Source: JAXLYX01 sp046351215
GTDB taxonomy: Bacteria; Myxococcota_A; Polyangia; Polyangiales; Houyiibacteriaceae
DNA length: 64,000 bases
Direction of reading: 5' to 3'
Assembly: GCA_046351215.1 (NCBI GenBank)
Contig: JAXLYX010000013.1
Coordinates: 124,001-188,000, forward strand
A program made the position numbers and the translations under genes. Numbering within the stretch: position 1 is the first letter of the stretch; every line of letters starts with the position of its first letter. The notes under the pieces were generated by a model. It saw nothing but the letters and a program-made list of their open reading frames with translations, had not been told where the DNA came from and ran no database searches. Of the stretch, positions 53,930 through 62,318 are shown piece after piece.

Positions 53930-54299
53930 GCCCCGCACGGCGACGCCGCGGAGGCCGAAGCCGCTCGTCGCGCTGCCCGAGAGCTCGTTGCGCCTCTACG
54001 CGATCGCGATCCTCGCGACGATGTACGTCGTCGCGTTCCTCGCGCTCGAGACGCCCGCCGAGGAGCCCGTGGCCGAGGCCGAGGTCGCGCCCGCGGAGGT
54101 CGTGGTGCCCCTCGAGAGCCCGGCCGAGCGTCGGACCGTCTGGTGGAGCGAGCTCCCGGTCGAGCGTCGACCCGCGCTCGCGCTGCCTCCGGGGCTTCGC
54201 GTCGTCGAGCCCGGCACGGAGCCGCCGGTCGTCGCCTCGGCGGCGCCCGTCCGCGTGAGCCGCGCCCGTCCTCGCCGCCTCCGCACGAGGAGCTCGTGA
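53919..54299 (+). CDS. Single-pass membrane protein of the apbE operon
   Basis: The 126-residue protein has one transmembrane helix (about 24-44, LRLYAIAILATMYVVAFLAL) followed by a Pro/Val/Glu-rich extracytoplasmic part with a basic end (RARPRRLRTRSS). Its start overlaps the 3' end of the His-rich gene and its stop overlaps the apbE start. It has no recognisable family and may help to assemble the redox complex. Confidence 0.6.
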   Translation: MTTEPRTATPRRPKPLVALPESSLRLYAIAILATMYVVAFLALETPAEEPVAEAEVAPAEVVVPLESPAERRTVWWSELPVERRPALALPPGLRVVEPGTEPPVVASAAPVRVSRARPRRLRTRSS

Positions 54300-55198
54300 T
54301 GCACGTCTTCCATGCGATGGGCACCGAGGTCTCGGTCGTGCTTCCCGATGCGACGGAAGCTCGCGAGGCCGAGCTCGCGCACGCCGTGGCCTCGCTCTTC
54401 GCGGAGAACGAGCGACGCTTCAGTCGCTTCGATCCGGAGAGCGAGCTCTCGCGCCTCAATCGCACGAGCTCGCCGCTCGTCGTCTCGGCCTCGCTCTTCG
54501 CGATGCTCCTCCGCGCACGCACGCATGCCGAGCGGACCTCGGGGCTCTTCGATCCGGGCATCGGCGCCGCGCTCGTCGCCGCGGGCTACGACCGAAGCTT
54601 CGCGCCGGGCGCGCTCGATCGCGCGGAGGCCATGTCTTCGTCTCGGAGGGCCTCGATCCTCGAGCTCGAGCTCGATCCCGAGACGCGCACGGTTCGTCGT
54701 CCCTCGCACGTGCGGCTCGACCTCGGCGGCCTCGTGAAGGGTGTCACCGTCGACGCCGCGAGCGCGCTCCTTCCCGCGGATGCGGCGATCGACGCGGGCG
54801 GCGATGCGATCCTCCGAGGGAACGGCGATGCGGACGGCGGCTGGCTCGTCGACGTCGAAGACCCGGCCGACGCGGAGGAGAGCCTGCTCACGCTCCGCCT
54901 CCGCGATCGCGCCGTCGCGACGAGCGCACCGAACCGACGCCGCTGGAGGCGCGGGGACGGTGAGGCGCACCACCTCGTCGATCCGCGGACGGGCCTTCCC
55001 GCGCAGACGGATCTCGCGCAGGTCACGATCGTGGCCGAGACCACCGAGCGCGCGGAGGTCTTCTGCAAGGCCGCATTCCTCCTCGGCGAGCACGGAGCAC
55101 GCACGCTCGTCGAGGAGTCCGAGGACCTCGGCGCCGTGCTCGTACGGCGGGACGGAACGTGGCTCGCGCTCGGAGCGCTGGAGGTGATCGATGCGTAG
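54299..55198 (+). CDS. apbE: ApbE-like FAD:protein FMN transferase
   Basis: The 299-residue protein has the ApbE elements in order: RRFSRFDPESELSRLNR, GLFDPGIGAALVAAGYDRSF, VRLDLGGLVKGVTVDAASAL, AAIDAGGDAILRG, and HHLVDPRTGLPA at the C-terminal side, the Mg-FAD-binding part. ApbE attaches FMN covalently to Thr/Ser of partner flavoproteins. Most members are exported, but this one shows no signal peptide. No FMN-binding target protein is visible in the operon, which is unusual; the next gene encodes a haem-type membrane reductase. ATG 54299 is chosen for the GAGGAG box. Confidence 0.85.
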   Translation: MHVFHAMGTEVSVVLPDATEAREAELAHAVASLFAENERRFSRFDPESELSRLNRTSSPLVVSASLFAMLLRARTHAERTSGLFDPGIGAALVAAGYDRSFAPGALDRAEAMSSSRRASILELELDPETRTVRRPSHVRLDLGGLVKGVTVDAASALLPADAAIDAGGDAILRGNGDADGGWLVDVEDPADAEESLLTLRLRDRAVATSAPNRRRWRRGDGEAHHLVDPRTGLPAQTDLAQVTIVAETTERAEVFCKAAFLLGEHGARTLVEESEDLGAVLVRRDGTWLALGALEVIDA

Positions 55199-55862
55199 GA
55201 AGCTCCTCGTCGGAAGCCTGCTCGGGCTCGTCACCACGGCCGTCGCGGCCTCCGTGCTCGCGCGCCTCGGATGGATCGCGCTCGCGATCCCACGGCCCGA
55301 AGGTCCCACGCTCTGGACCGCGTCGCGCGCCTCGGGCCTCGTCGCCTTCGTCGCGCTCTCGCTCGACGCGATCCTCGGCCTCTCGATCTCGACGGGCGTC
55401 GGCGATCGCATCTTCGCGCGCGGCTCGAACGTCGCCCTGCATCGCTTCCTCTCGAGCGCCTCGCTCGCGCTCGTGGCCGCGCACGTCGTCCTCCTGATCG
55501 GCGATCCCTTCGTCGGCTTCGACGCGATCGACGCCGTCGTCCCCTTCGTCACCGACTACCGCCCTCTCGCCGTCGGCGCGGGCAGCCTCGCCGCGTACGG
55601 AGCGTTCGTTCTCCACGCGAGCTTCGACGCGAGAGCGCGCATCGGCGCCGCCGCGTGGAAGAAGCTCCATCGCCTCTCCTTCCTCGTGTACCTGCTCGCG
55701 CTCGGCCACGGCCTCTTCGCCGGCAGCGACACGGGCAAGGGCCTCGTGCCGTGGCTCTACCTCGCCTCGGCGAGCGCCGTCGGCTTCCTCGCCCTGCGCC
55801 GCTTCGCGAGCCCCGAGGGCGATCGGAGCTCGCCACGGACTCCGAGCACCGCAGCGAAGTGA
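55191..55862 (+). CDS. Ferric-reductase-like/YedZ-like haem membrane protein
   Basis: The 223-residue protein has six hydrophobic segments in the ferric reductase-like transmembrane arrangement: TASRASGLVAFVALSLDAIL, LHRFLSSASLALVAAHVVLL (two His 13 residues apart on one helix) and KKLHRLSFLVYLLALGHGLF (again two His 13 residues apart), giving bis-His haem ligation as in YedZ/MsrQ and ferric reductases. The start overlaps the apbE stop. It should carry electrons across the membrane, with ApbE maturing a flavoprotein partner encoded elsewhere. Confidence 0.8.
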   Translation: MRRKLLVGSLLGLVTTAVAASVLARLGWIALAIPRPEGPTLWTASRASGLVAFVALSLDAILGLSISTGVGDRIFARGSNVALHRFLSSASLALVAAHVVLLIGDPFVGFDAIDAVVPFVTDYRPLAVGAGSLAAYGAFVLHASFDARARIGAAAWKKLHRLSFLVYLLALGHGLFAGSDTGKGLVPWLYLASASAVGFLALRRFASPEGDRSSPRTPSTAAK

Positions 55863-55953
55863 CCCGGGCTGACTCTGCACGGGCGACCGTGTCCGTGCGA
55901 GTCTATGCGGGTGCGTGGCGGCCTCCGCGCCACGACCCTAAGGGGCGTCAGCG

Positions 55954-57558
55954 ATGCAGGAATTCGACTACGTGGTCGTCGGCGGAGGCTCCGCCGGCTG
56001 TGTCGTGGCCAGCAGGCTCAGCGAAGACGCCTCGGTGAGCGTCTGCCTCCTCGAGGCCGGCGGCGACGGCAAGGACGCCCTCATCCGCGCCCCGTTCGGC
56101 TTCGCCTTCGCCGTCCCGCGCGGAATCAACAGCTGGCACTACGAGACCGTCCCGCAGCCCGGCTTCCACGGACGTCGCGGCTTCCAGCCGCGCGGCAAGG
56201 CCCTCGGCGGCTCGAGCACGCTGAACGCGATGATCTACGCGCGCGGTCCGGCCTGGGACTACGACCACTGGGCCGAGCTCGGGAATCCCGGCTGGTCCTA
56301 CGCGGACGTGCTCCCCTACTTCAAGCGCTCCGAGAACAACGAGATCCACCGCGACTCGCCCTACCACGGCGTCGGCGGCCCGCTGAACGTCACGAACCTC
56401 CAGAGCCCGAGCCCGCTCAACGAGGTCTTCCTCGATGCGTGCAAGTCGCAGGGCCATCCCTTCAATCCCGACTACAACGGCGAGCGCCACGCCGGCTGCT
56501 ACCACGTGCAGGTCACGCAGAAGGACGGCGAGCGCCACAGCGCCGCCGCGGCGTTCATCCATCCGAACCTCGGTCGTCCGAACCTCGACGTCCGGACGTC
56601 CGCCCACACCACGCGCCTCCTCTTCGAGGGCAAGCGCGCCGTCGGCGTCGAATACGTCCGCGGCGGCGAGACGACGCGCGTGAGGGCCCGCCGCGAAATC
56701 GTGATGAGCTCGGGCGCGTTCGGCTCCCCGCAGATCCTGATGGCCTCGGGAGTCGGCGCCGGTCGCGAGCTCCAGCGCCTCGGCATCGAGGTGGTGCACG
56801 ACCTGCCCGGCGTCGGCCAGAACCTCCAGGACCACATCTCCGCGCTCCTCGTCTACCGCTCGCCCGGCAACTACGACACCGTCGGCATCTCGCCCGTCGG
56901 CATCGCGAAGGTCCTGCGCGGCATCTGGGACTGGCGCACGAAGCGCAAGGGCCTCGTCACGAGCTGCCTCGCCGAGTCGGGCGTCTACTACCGCACCGAT
57001 CCCTCGGTCGAGGTCGCCGACATGGAGATGGAGCTCCTCATCGGCATCGCCGACGACCACGGCCGCAAGAACCACGTCGGCCACGGCTACTCGGCCCACC
57101 TCCTCCTCGCGCGCCCGAAGAGCCTCGGCGAGGTGCGCCTGCGCACGCCCGACACGCGCGACGCCCCGCTCATCGACCCGCGCTACTTCAGCGATCCCTA
57201 CGACATGCCCACGCTCGTGAAGGGCACGCAGCTCGCGCTCGACATCATGAACGACCGCGCCTTCGATCCCTACCGCGGCGAGATGCTGATCCACTACGAC
57301 CGCAGCGATCCCGCCCAGATCGAAGAGACCCTCCGCAACCACGCCGACACCGAGTACCACGTCTGCGGAACCTGCCGCATGGGCCCCGACAGCGACGCCA
57401 CGGCGGTGGTCGATGCCCGCCTCCGCGTGAAGGGCGTGGAGGGGCTGCGGGTGGCGGATGCCTCGATCATGCCGCGCGTGACGAGCAACAACATCCATGC
57501 GCCGGTGCTGATGATCGGCGAGAAGTGCGCGGCGATGATGCGGGAGGATCGGCGGTGA
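55954..57558 (+). CDS. GMC-family FAD oxidoreductase (choline-dehydrogenase-like)
   Basis: The 534-residue protein shows the GMC signature: N-terminal FAD-binding motif FDYVVVGGGSAGCVVASRLS, LLEAGG, the GGSSTLNAMIYARG region with the FAD contact, REIVMSSGAFGSPQILMASG (second GMC signature) and the C-terminal catalytic His region YHVCGTCRMGPDSDATAVVD followed by RVADASIMPRVTSNNIHAPV. It oxidises alcohols such as choline or alkanols; the substrate is not fixed. No betaine aldehyde dehydrogenase lies next to it. It stands alone after the ApbE operon. Confidence 0.9.
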   Translation: MQEFDYVVVGGGSAGCVVASRLSEDASVSVCLLEAGGDGKDALIRAPFGFAFAVPRGINSWHYETVPQPGFHGRRGFQPRGKALGGSSTLNAMIYARGPAWDYDHWAELGNPGWSYADVLPYFKRSENNEIHRDSPYHGVGGPLNVTNLQSPSPLNEVFLDACKSQGHPFNPDYNGERHAGCYHVQVTQKDGERHSAAAAFIHPNLGRPNLDVRTSAHTTRLLFEGKRAVGVEYVRGGETTRVRARREIVMSSGAFGSPQILMASGVGAGRELQRLGIEVVHDLPGVGQNLQDHISALLVYRSPGNYDTVGISPVGIAKVLRGIWDWRTKRKGLVTSCLAESGVYYRTDPSVEVADMEMELLIGIADDHGRKNHVGHGYSAHLLLARPKSLGEVRLRTPDTRDAPLIDPRYFSDPYDMPTLVKGTQLALDIMNDRAFDPYRGEMLIHYDRSDPAQIEETLRNHADTEYHVCGTCRMGPDSDATAVVDARLRVKGVEGLRVADASIMPRVTSNNIHAPVLMIGEKCAAMMREDRR

Positions 57559-57721
57559 GGTGAGGGCGGGCGGCGGTTCGGTCACGAGCCGATCCGTGGT
57601 ACAGCAAGGGCCGCGGGCGTTGGCCGTGAATGGTCCTGGGCGCGACGCGTTCGCCCACGGATACGCGAGCCGGGTCTTGTCATGCGCCGCGGGGCGCGGG
57701 CAGAGTATCGACTCGACGCGC

Positions 57722-58123
57722 ATGACGAATGCCGACACGCCACGCATCGAGGGATGGCCGATCGTGGAGGTCGCCTACCCGAGTCAGGTCGCGATCCCCG
57801 AGCTCTGCCATGTGATGGACGCGATCGATCGCCTGCTCGAGCGTGGCGAGCCGTTCGCCGTGGTCCATCAGACGACCAGCACGCTCGACGGGGCGGCGCG
57901 TCGGTACGCCGCCGACCGCGCCCGTGGAAGCGCCGACGCGCGCTCGCGCCACCTCGTCGCGGAGGCCGTCGTGACCAGCTCGCCGCTCGTGCGGGGCGTG
58001 CTCTCGGTGGTCGTGTGGCTCGGGCCGCATCCGAATCCGATCCAGGCGTTCGATGATCTCGAGGCGGCGCGGGAGTGGTGTGGGGGGAGGATGAGGGAGG
58101 GGGTGAGGGTGAGGGGGTCGTGA
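57722..58123 (+). CDS. Small protein of unknown function
   Basis: The ATG at 57722 gives a 133-residue protein of alpha/beta type: WPIVEVAYPSQVAIPELCHV, MDAIDRLLERGEPFAVVHQT and VRGVLSVVVWLGPHPNPIQA then FDDLEAAREWC. The order and spacing are like those of a STAS/SpoIIAA-like fold, for which this end segment (F-x-x-x-x-x-A-x-x-W) is common, but no family is certain. The frame upstream of this ATG has no typical features. Confidence 0.55.
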   Translation: MTNADTPRIEGWPIVEVAYPSQVAIPELCHVMDAIDRLLERGEPFAVVHQTTSTLDGAARRYAADRARGSADARSRHLVAEAVVTSSPLVRGVLSVVVWLGPHPNPIQAFDDLEAAREWCGGRMREGVRVRGS

Positions 58124-58187
58124 GGTCGGGTTGGGTCACGTTGCAGCGGCCGTGGAGTAGCGATCACAGGTGACGCTGCTCGAGGGC

Positions 58188-58207
58188 ATTCCCCGCTCGC
58201 GGGGAAT
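58188..58207. repeat. Perfect hairpin at the island's left boundary
   Basis: ATTCCCCG-CTCG-CGGGGAAT forms an 8-bp perfect stem with a four-base loop. It lies where the base composition begins to fall. It is not followed by T residues and occurs once. Confidence 0.6.
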
Positions 58208-58243
58208 CGGCACGTCTTCGGGGAGCGGTAACCTCAACCGTCC

Positions 58244-58462
58244 ATGTCTCTGCTCGTTCTCCTCGGCGCCGCGCCGATGGGCTACGTCGCAGGAGCCGAT
58301 AGAGTGCGCTGCCATCTCTCTTACACGGAGGCGTGTATCCCAACGCCGCCACCGGATTCGAACCGCCGCGCTCTCAACGTCTGCGACCTCCATGTCGTAT
58401 GCGAGGCTCCGCACCGTCTAGATCGGGATTGCGATGGGACCGCGCGCGAGTGCCCGATTTGA
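58244..58462 (+). CDS. Small secreted protein, excalibur-like CIPxPPPD motif
   Basis: The 72-residue frame has a weak hydrophobic N-terminus (MSLLVLLGAAPMGYVAG) and then a pattern I recognise from the C-termini of secreted nucleases and excalibur-like proteins: SYTEACIPTPPPDSN and PHRLDRDCDGTARECP, where family members usually have CIPPPPPDLDC and DPHGFDRDGDGIGCE. Spacing between the two blocks is longer than usual and the second is imperfect, so the gene may be a decaying remnant. It lies upstream of the GTPase operon at the left edge of the low-GC segment. Confidence 0.5.
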   Translation: MSLLVLLGAAPMGYVAGADRVRCHLSYTEACIPTPPPDSNRRALNVCDLHVVCEAPHRLDRDCDGTARECPI

Positions 58463-58818
58463 GTGGAGCAGTTGGGAGCGATGCGGGCCGAGCACGTTCG
58501 GTCGCGACAAATCGAAGCGGCGGGGTTGGGGCAGGGTGAGTCTTGCGGGCGCGCGCGGAACGATGCCGTCTGCCGTGTGACACCTCTAAGCCGATGCACG
58601 AGACGGGACACCAGCCACGAGCCTCGAATCGCCACCCTGCTTCGCTCCTGGATGCCGCGCGTGGTTACGCCGATCGGAGGAGGTCCTCACCGAGACTTGC
58701 CCGAATTGCGTAGAGCCGGGTGAACTGGAACGCGCCAAGACCATGGACTGACAGTGTGAGCCGTTTGTAAAGTCGTCGCTGCCGTTTGCCGGTGGCTACT
58801 TCGTGGGAGTCTTAATTT
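58463..58818. other. Gap of 356 bases without a supported gene
   Basis: No frame looks like a protein. The promoter of the GTPase operon is expected here but could not be fixed by eye. A GCCGTTTGT 9-mer at 58760-58768 has an inverted copy just after the operon's last stop codon (63571-63579). Confidence 0.45.
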
Positions 58819-58896
58819 GTGGCCCCTGACCATCATGAACCTCGTCGGCAAGCCACTGAAGGGCTGCGCGCGCTCCCCGAGCGCAAGGGCAGGAGC

Positions 58897-59007
58897 ATGC
58901 CGAAACAGGTGATGTGCATGCTCGACCTCACATGCGCGTCCGAGAGCGGCACGACTACCTTCGACCAGGAGGCCGATGCGGAAACCGACGACAAGGAGCG
59001 CCGATGA
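58897..59007 (+). CDS. Small acidic ORF coupled to the GTPase gene
   Basis: A 36-codon frame from ATG 58897 (alternatively a 62-codon frame from GTG 58819) ends in a TGA that overlaps the start of the GTPase gene (ATGA). The product has two Cys (VMCMLDLTCASES) and an acidic end (FDQEADAETDDKERR). It may be a real small protein or a leader that couples translation to the GTPase. No relative is known to me. Confidence 0.4.
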   Translation: MPKQVMCMLDLTCASESGTTTFDQEADAETDDKERR

Positions 59008-61433
59008 GCACTAGCGTTGCAACCAAGCTGGAGGCGGCTCGCGTACGCCTCGAAGAGCTTGGACGGATGACGAGCGAGCTGGTCGCGTCGCACCCCGAGG
59101 TCTTCGAGGAACCTGAGCTTCGCACCTACCTCAACACGTTCAGGGGCGCGTTCGACGAGGCCCAGGCCCGCCTCGCCGAGCCCACGCTGAGCATCGCGAC
59201 GATCGGGACGACCTCCTCCGGCAAATCGACCATCGTCAACGCGCTCGTGGGACGGCGCATCGCTCCAATCGAGGCCGGGGAGATGAGCGGCGGGGTCCTC
59301 ACCATTCGAAGCGGCAGCGACCGGCGATTGACGGTAGAGCCTGCCGACGGTGCGCCATGGGAGGCAGGCACCTGGACCGGGATCTCCGACCTAGACGCCT
59401 ATACTCGAATCCGCGACGGCGTCATGCGTCCGTACCACGATGCCAGGAAGTCCCGCGCATGCCTGGCTCCACAGGTGCTCTCGGAAGGCCCGCTGCTCCC
59501 GTCGATGGACTCCACCTTGCTGGGGCTTCCATCTGACCTGGGCGTGGAGTTCATCGATCTGCCCGGTCTGAAGTCGGTGCAAGACCGCGCCAACCTCGCG
59601 GTCATCCAGACGCGTGTTCACAAGGCGTTCTGCCTCGTTGCGCTCGACTATCTCCAGACGGACGAAGAGCACAGGAAGAAGCTCCTCGAGGAGCTGACCC
59701 GCGTAGTGAAGTACCTGCAGGGACGGCCCGACTCGATGATCTTCGTACTGAATCGGGTCGATCAGCGTGGCATGGACGACGAACCGATTGAGAAGCGACT
59801 GCAATCTCTTCGGCTGGAGATAAAGGCCGTCCTCGGACTTCACGGCGAGCCTGACGTCCTCCCGTTCGAGTCGCGCCTGCTCTACCGAGCTCAATGCGCG
59901 TGGGGTGCCTCTGATCCATCACGTCCCGACACCACGCCTGAGCAGCAGCTTGAGCACCTTCGCGCACTCTTCGAGGAGTCGGCTTCGTCGCTCAAGAGGC
60001 GTGGCCGCGATCATCCGGAACTACGGTCGTGGCTCCGTGAGATCGAGGATCGCGTCGAGGAGGGCCGCCTCCCTGCCGAAGACGACATGCGTGCCCTGCT
60101 GGAACGCGCGCGAGAGTGGAGCGGTGGCAAGGAGCTGTGGCAGCGCCTGCGCACGCGCATCGAGGAGTCCTTCGCCGAGCTGGTGGTCCTTCCCGCACTC
60201 ATTGAGGTCTTCGACGCACACCGCAGCTTCACCGATGTTTTGCAGGCCGTGTCGAGGATTCGTAAGGTCGACTCACAGGAGCAACTGGAGCGAGAGCGTC
60301 AGCGACTGGAGCAGCTGCAAATCCGACTGCATGAGGAGGTGAGCACGACGCGGGAACGATTTCGCAATCGGCTGACCGCCTCGGCGGAGGGCCTCAAGAC
60401 CGGCGACCAGGCTGTCCGCCATCGTCTGACCAAGGATCTCGGGCCCGGCTTCGAGAGTCTGCTTGGCGCCATCAACGAAGTCACTGGCGACCTCACGAAA
60501 TCGCTCATCGCTCCTGTGCGTGACGCGCTCAAGGGGAGTCGTGGGGCCTACGATCTCGACGAGGAGATGTGCAGGGTGCTCGACCCCGCGCCTGCTAAGG
60601 ACCTCAGTCGCGCCTACGACCTCTTCAGTCGGCGAATCCCAACGATGTCGCGCGATAACGGCGCGCTCATGCTTCGCGTTCGGGAAGAGGACGCCAAAGA
60701 CGTGGAACGACTTCGCGAAACCGAGCGAGATGCCCGACGGCTCTACCAGAGCATGCGCGGGTGCCTCGCCGCGCGCGCCGAGTTCACGTTGCAGGGCCAG
60801 GCCGATTCGATCCGAAGTGCCCTCACGGGGCTTCTTGAGGAGCAGGCTGATGCCATCACGACTGCTTGCCTCTCCGAGCTTCCTGACCTGTCGCTGGATC
60901 AAGCGATCGAGTCAGCTCGCAGGGCGAGAAGTCGAAGCGAGCGACTAGACCTCCCCGAGCAGTTCTTCACATTGCCGCTCGCGGTCGACCAGCGGCGGCA
61001 TGAGCTCCGAGAGGTGGTGGGAAAGAGGCAAGAGGTCGAGCACTATACGACCGGAACCTGCTTCAAGGACAGGAAGACCCGCACGGTCACTCGCGATGTG
61101 ACCGGGAGCGTCGCCTACCTAGACATCGCCCTCCCGGACGAGGACGGAATGGCCCGCCAGTGGTCCGACGGCGTAAAGGGAGGCGAGGACTCGCTGTGGG
61201 AGACCCTGCGAGATTGGATGGTCGAAGCACTGCTCGAGTCGTCGATCAGCTTCTCAGCGGCGATCGAGTCGGTCCTCCGCCTGGCGGACCGAGCCCTCGA
61301 GCAACAGCAACGGCTCGCGACGGACGAGCACGAGGCCGTCGTCCAGCTTTGGAAGCGGATCGACGTGGAAATTGATCGCCTCGTCGAGTCTCGTGACCGC
61401 TTGTTTCGAGCCGCGACCTCGGAGCACGAGTGA
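59004..61433 (+). CDS. Dynamin-like large GTPase
   Basis: The ATG at 59004 has AAGGAG five bases upstream; the open frame upstream is rejected. The 809-residue protein has an N-terminal GTPase domain with P-loop GTTSSGKS (68-75), a G2-like Thr in GGVLT, G3 DLPG (185-188) and G4 NRVD (250-253). The remaining 500 residues are almost entirely helical with heptad-like coiled coils (SQEQLERERQRLEQLQIRLH; VESRDRLFRAATSEHE), as in dynamin-like stalk and bundle domains. No transmembrane helix is clear, so membrane contact would be through a stalk tip or through the partner proteins encoded next. Bacterial relatives remodel or protect membranes, some in anti-phage defence. Confidence 0.85.
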   Translation: MSTSVATKLEAARVRLEELGRMTSELVASHPEVFEEPELRTYLNTFRGAFDEAQARLAEPTLSIATIGTTSSGKSTIVNALVGRRIAPIEAGEMSGGVLTIRSGSDRRLTVEPADGAPWEAGTWTGISDLDAYTRIRDGVMRPYHDARKSRACLAPQVLSEGPLLPSMDSTLLGLPSDLGVEFIDLPGLKSVQDRANLAVIQTRVHKAFCLVALDYLQTDEEHRKKLLEELTRVVKYLQGRPDSMIFVLNRVDQRGMDDEPIEKRLQSLRLEIKAVLGLHGEPDVLPFESRLLYRAQCAWGASDPSRPDTTPEQQLEHLRALFEESASSLKRRGRDHPELRSWLREIEDRVEEGRLPAEDDMRALLERAREWSGGKELWQRLRTRIEESFAELVVLPALIEVFDAHRSFTDVLQAVSRIRKVDSQEQLERERQRLEQLQIRLHEEVSTTRERFRNRLTASAEGLKTGDQAVRHRLTKDLGPGFESLLGAINEVTGDLTKSLIAPVRDALKGSRGAYDLDEEMCRVLDPAPAKDLSRAYDLFSRRIPTMSRDNGALMLRVREEDAKDVERLRETERDARRLYQSMRGCLAARAEFTLQGQADSIRSALTGLLEEQADAITTACLSELPDLSLDQAIESARRARSRSERLDLPEQFFTLPLAVDQRRHELREVVGKRQEVEHYTTGTCFKDRKTRTVTRDVTGSVAYLDIALPDEDGMARQWSDGVKGGEDSLWETLRDWMVEALLESSISFSAAIESVLRLADRALEQQQRLATDEHEAVVQLWKRIDVEIDRLVESRDRLFRAATSEHE

Positions 61434-61436
61434 CCC

Positions 61437-62309
61437 ATGCATGCCGGCAGCGAACTCAGCCTCGTGCTCACAAAGATCTCGAATCGGCTGCAGCTTGGAC
61501 AACGCGCACGCAACCCAGGCTTGTTCCGCGAGGCCGTGGAGACCTGGTGCGTTGAACTCGGGTGGCCTCACGAGGCTGCTCGCCTCGGCCTCGATCTCGA
61601 ACGGGTTCATTCCGCTCATCTCGGTCGTCTTGCCTTCGCTTTCGATGCTGCGGTGAAGGAGAAGAAGGAACAGGGAAGCTTGCAGGAGCAGGGTGGGCAA
61701 GCTCTGCGGAAGGTTGCGAAACGCATTCCCGTCTTTGGATCGAGCCTGGAAGTGCATGCGCACGACTACATCGGAGCACGTGACGAGGCGATGGTGGAGA
61801 TGAAAGCAGAGGATTATCTACTCATCGCGCTTACGGTCGCGGCCGCAGGCTACGCCATCCATCGATTTGCCCGCCGGCCTCCCGAGAGTCCCAGCGCCCC
61901 ACCCGTGCTACCAGTCGGCGAACCATCGCAACGGGTGCTAGTCCTCGTCATCAACGCCAGTCGAGACGGTGTGATCCACGCGCTCAGGTCAGGAGGCTTG
62001 GCGGCCCTGGAGGGCGACCTCCTCTATCAAGCCACGCAGGCGCTCTGGCTCGGATCTGAGGCCGAGTACCGAAATTCCAACATGTCGGATTGGTTCAGCA
62101 ACGACCGCGCCGTGTCCGAGCCTTCGGAGTACGACGTGCACTTGGTCCGCGTCGAACTCCCCTCAGACGACCCCGGCCTCCATCGCAACGCAAACCAGAT
62201 GGACCGTTTGGACGCCTTTCGGCGCTTCCAATCCGCGAGCCTGAAGGCAACCGTTTCGCCTCGGCTGCCGAGCGAAGCCTACGGAACCACCGAAGTCTAC
62301 AGCCGATAG
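61437..62309 (+). CDS. Single-pass membrane protein of the GTPase operon
   Basis: This 290-residue protein starts three bases after the GTPase stop. The N-terminal 120 residues are helical and soluble, followed by one transmembrane segment (about 127-145, YLLIALTVAAAGYAIHRFA), a Pro/Ser-rich linker and a C-terminal alpha/beta domain (about 165-290: RVLVLVINASRDGVIHALRS, YDVHLVRVELPSDDPGLHR). No family is recognised. The order suggests that it links the GTPase to the membrane. Confidence 0.65.
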   Translation: MHAGSELSLVLTKISNRLQLGQRARNPGLFREAVETWCVELGWPHEAARLGLDLERVHSAHLGRLAFAFDAAVKEKKEQGSLQEQGGQALRKVAKRIPVFGSSLEVHAHDYIGARDEAMVEMKAEDYLLIALTVAAAGYAIHRFARRPPESPSAPPVLPVGEPSQRVLVLVINASRDGVIHALRSGGLAALEGDLLYQATQALWLGSEAEYRNSNMSDWFSNDRAVSEPSEYDVHLVRVELPSDDPGLHRNANQMDRLDAFRRFQSASLKATVSPRLPSEAYGTTEVYSR

Positions 62310-62318
62310 AGAATAACC

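Noticed and set aside
57560..57721. N-terminal extension of the small protein at 57722
   Set aside because: It starts almost at the previous stop codon, is not protein-like, and the ATG at 57722 begins the structured part.
58187..58215. Resemblance of the hairpin to type I-E CRISPR repeats (TTCCCCGC...GCGGGGA)
   Set aside because: A single copy only; no second repeat at spacer distance and no cas genes in the window.
58340..58385. GGTTCGAATCC on the minus strand, similar to a tRNA T-loop
   Set aside because: The T-stem pairs poorly, no acceptor or anticodon stem can be drawn around it, and it lies within a frame with recognisable protein motifs.
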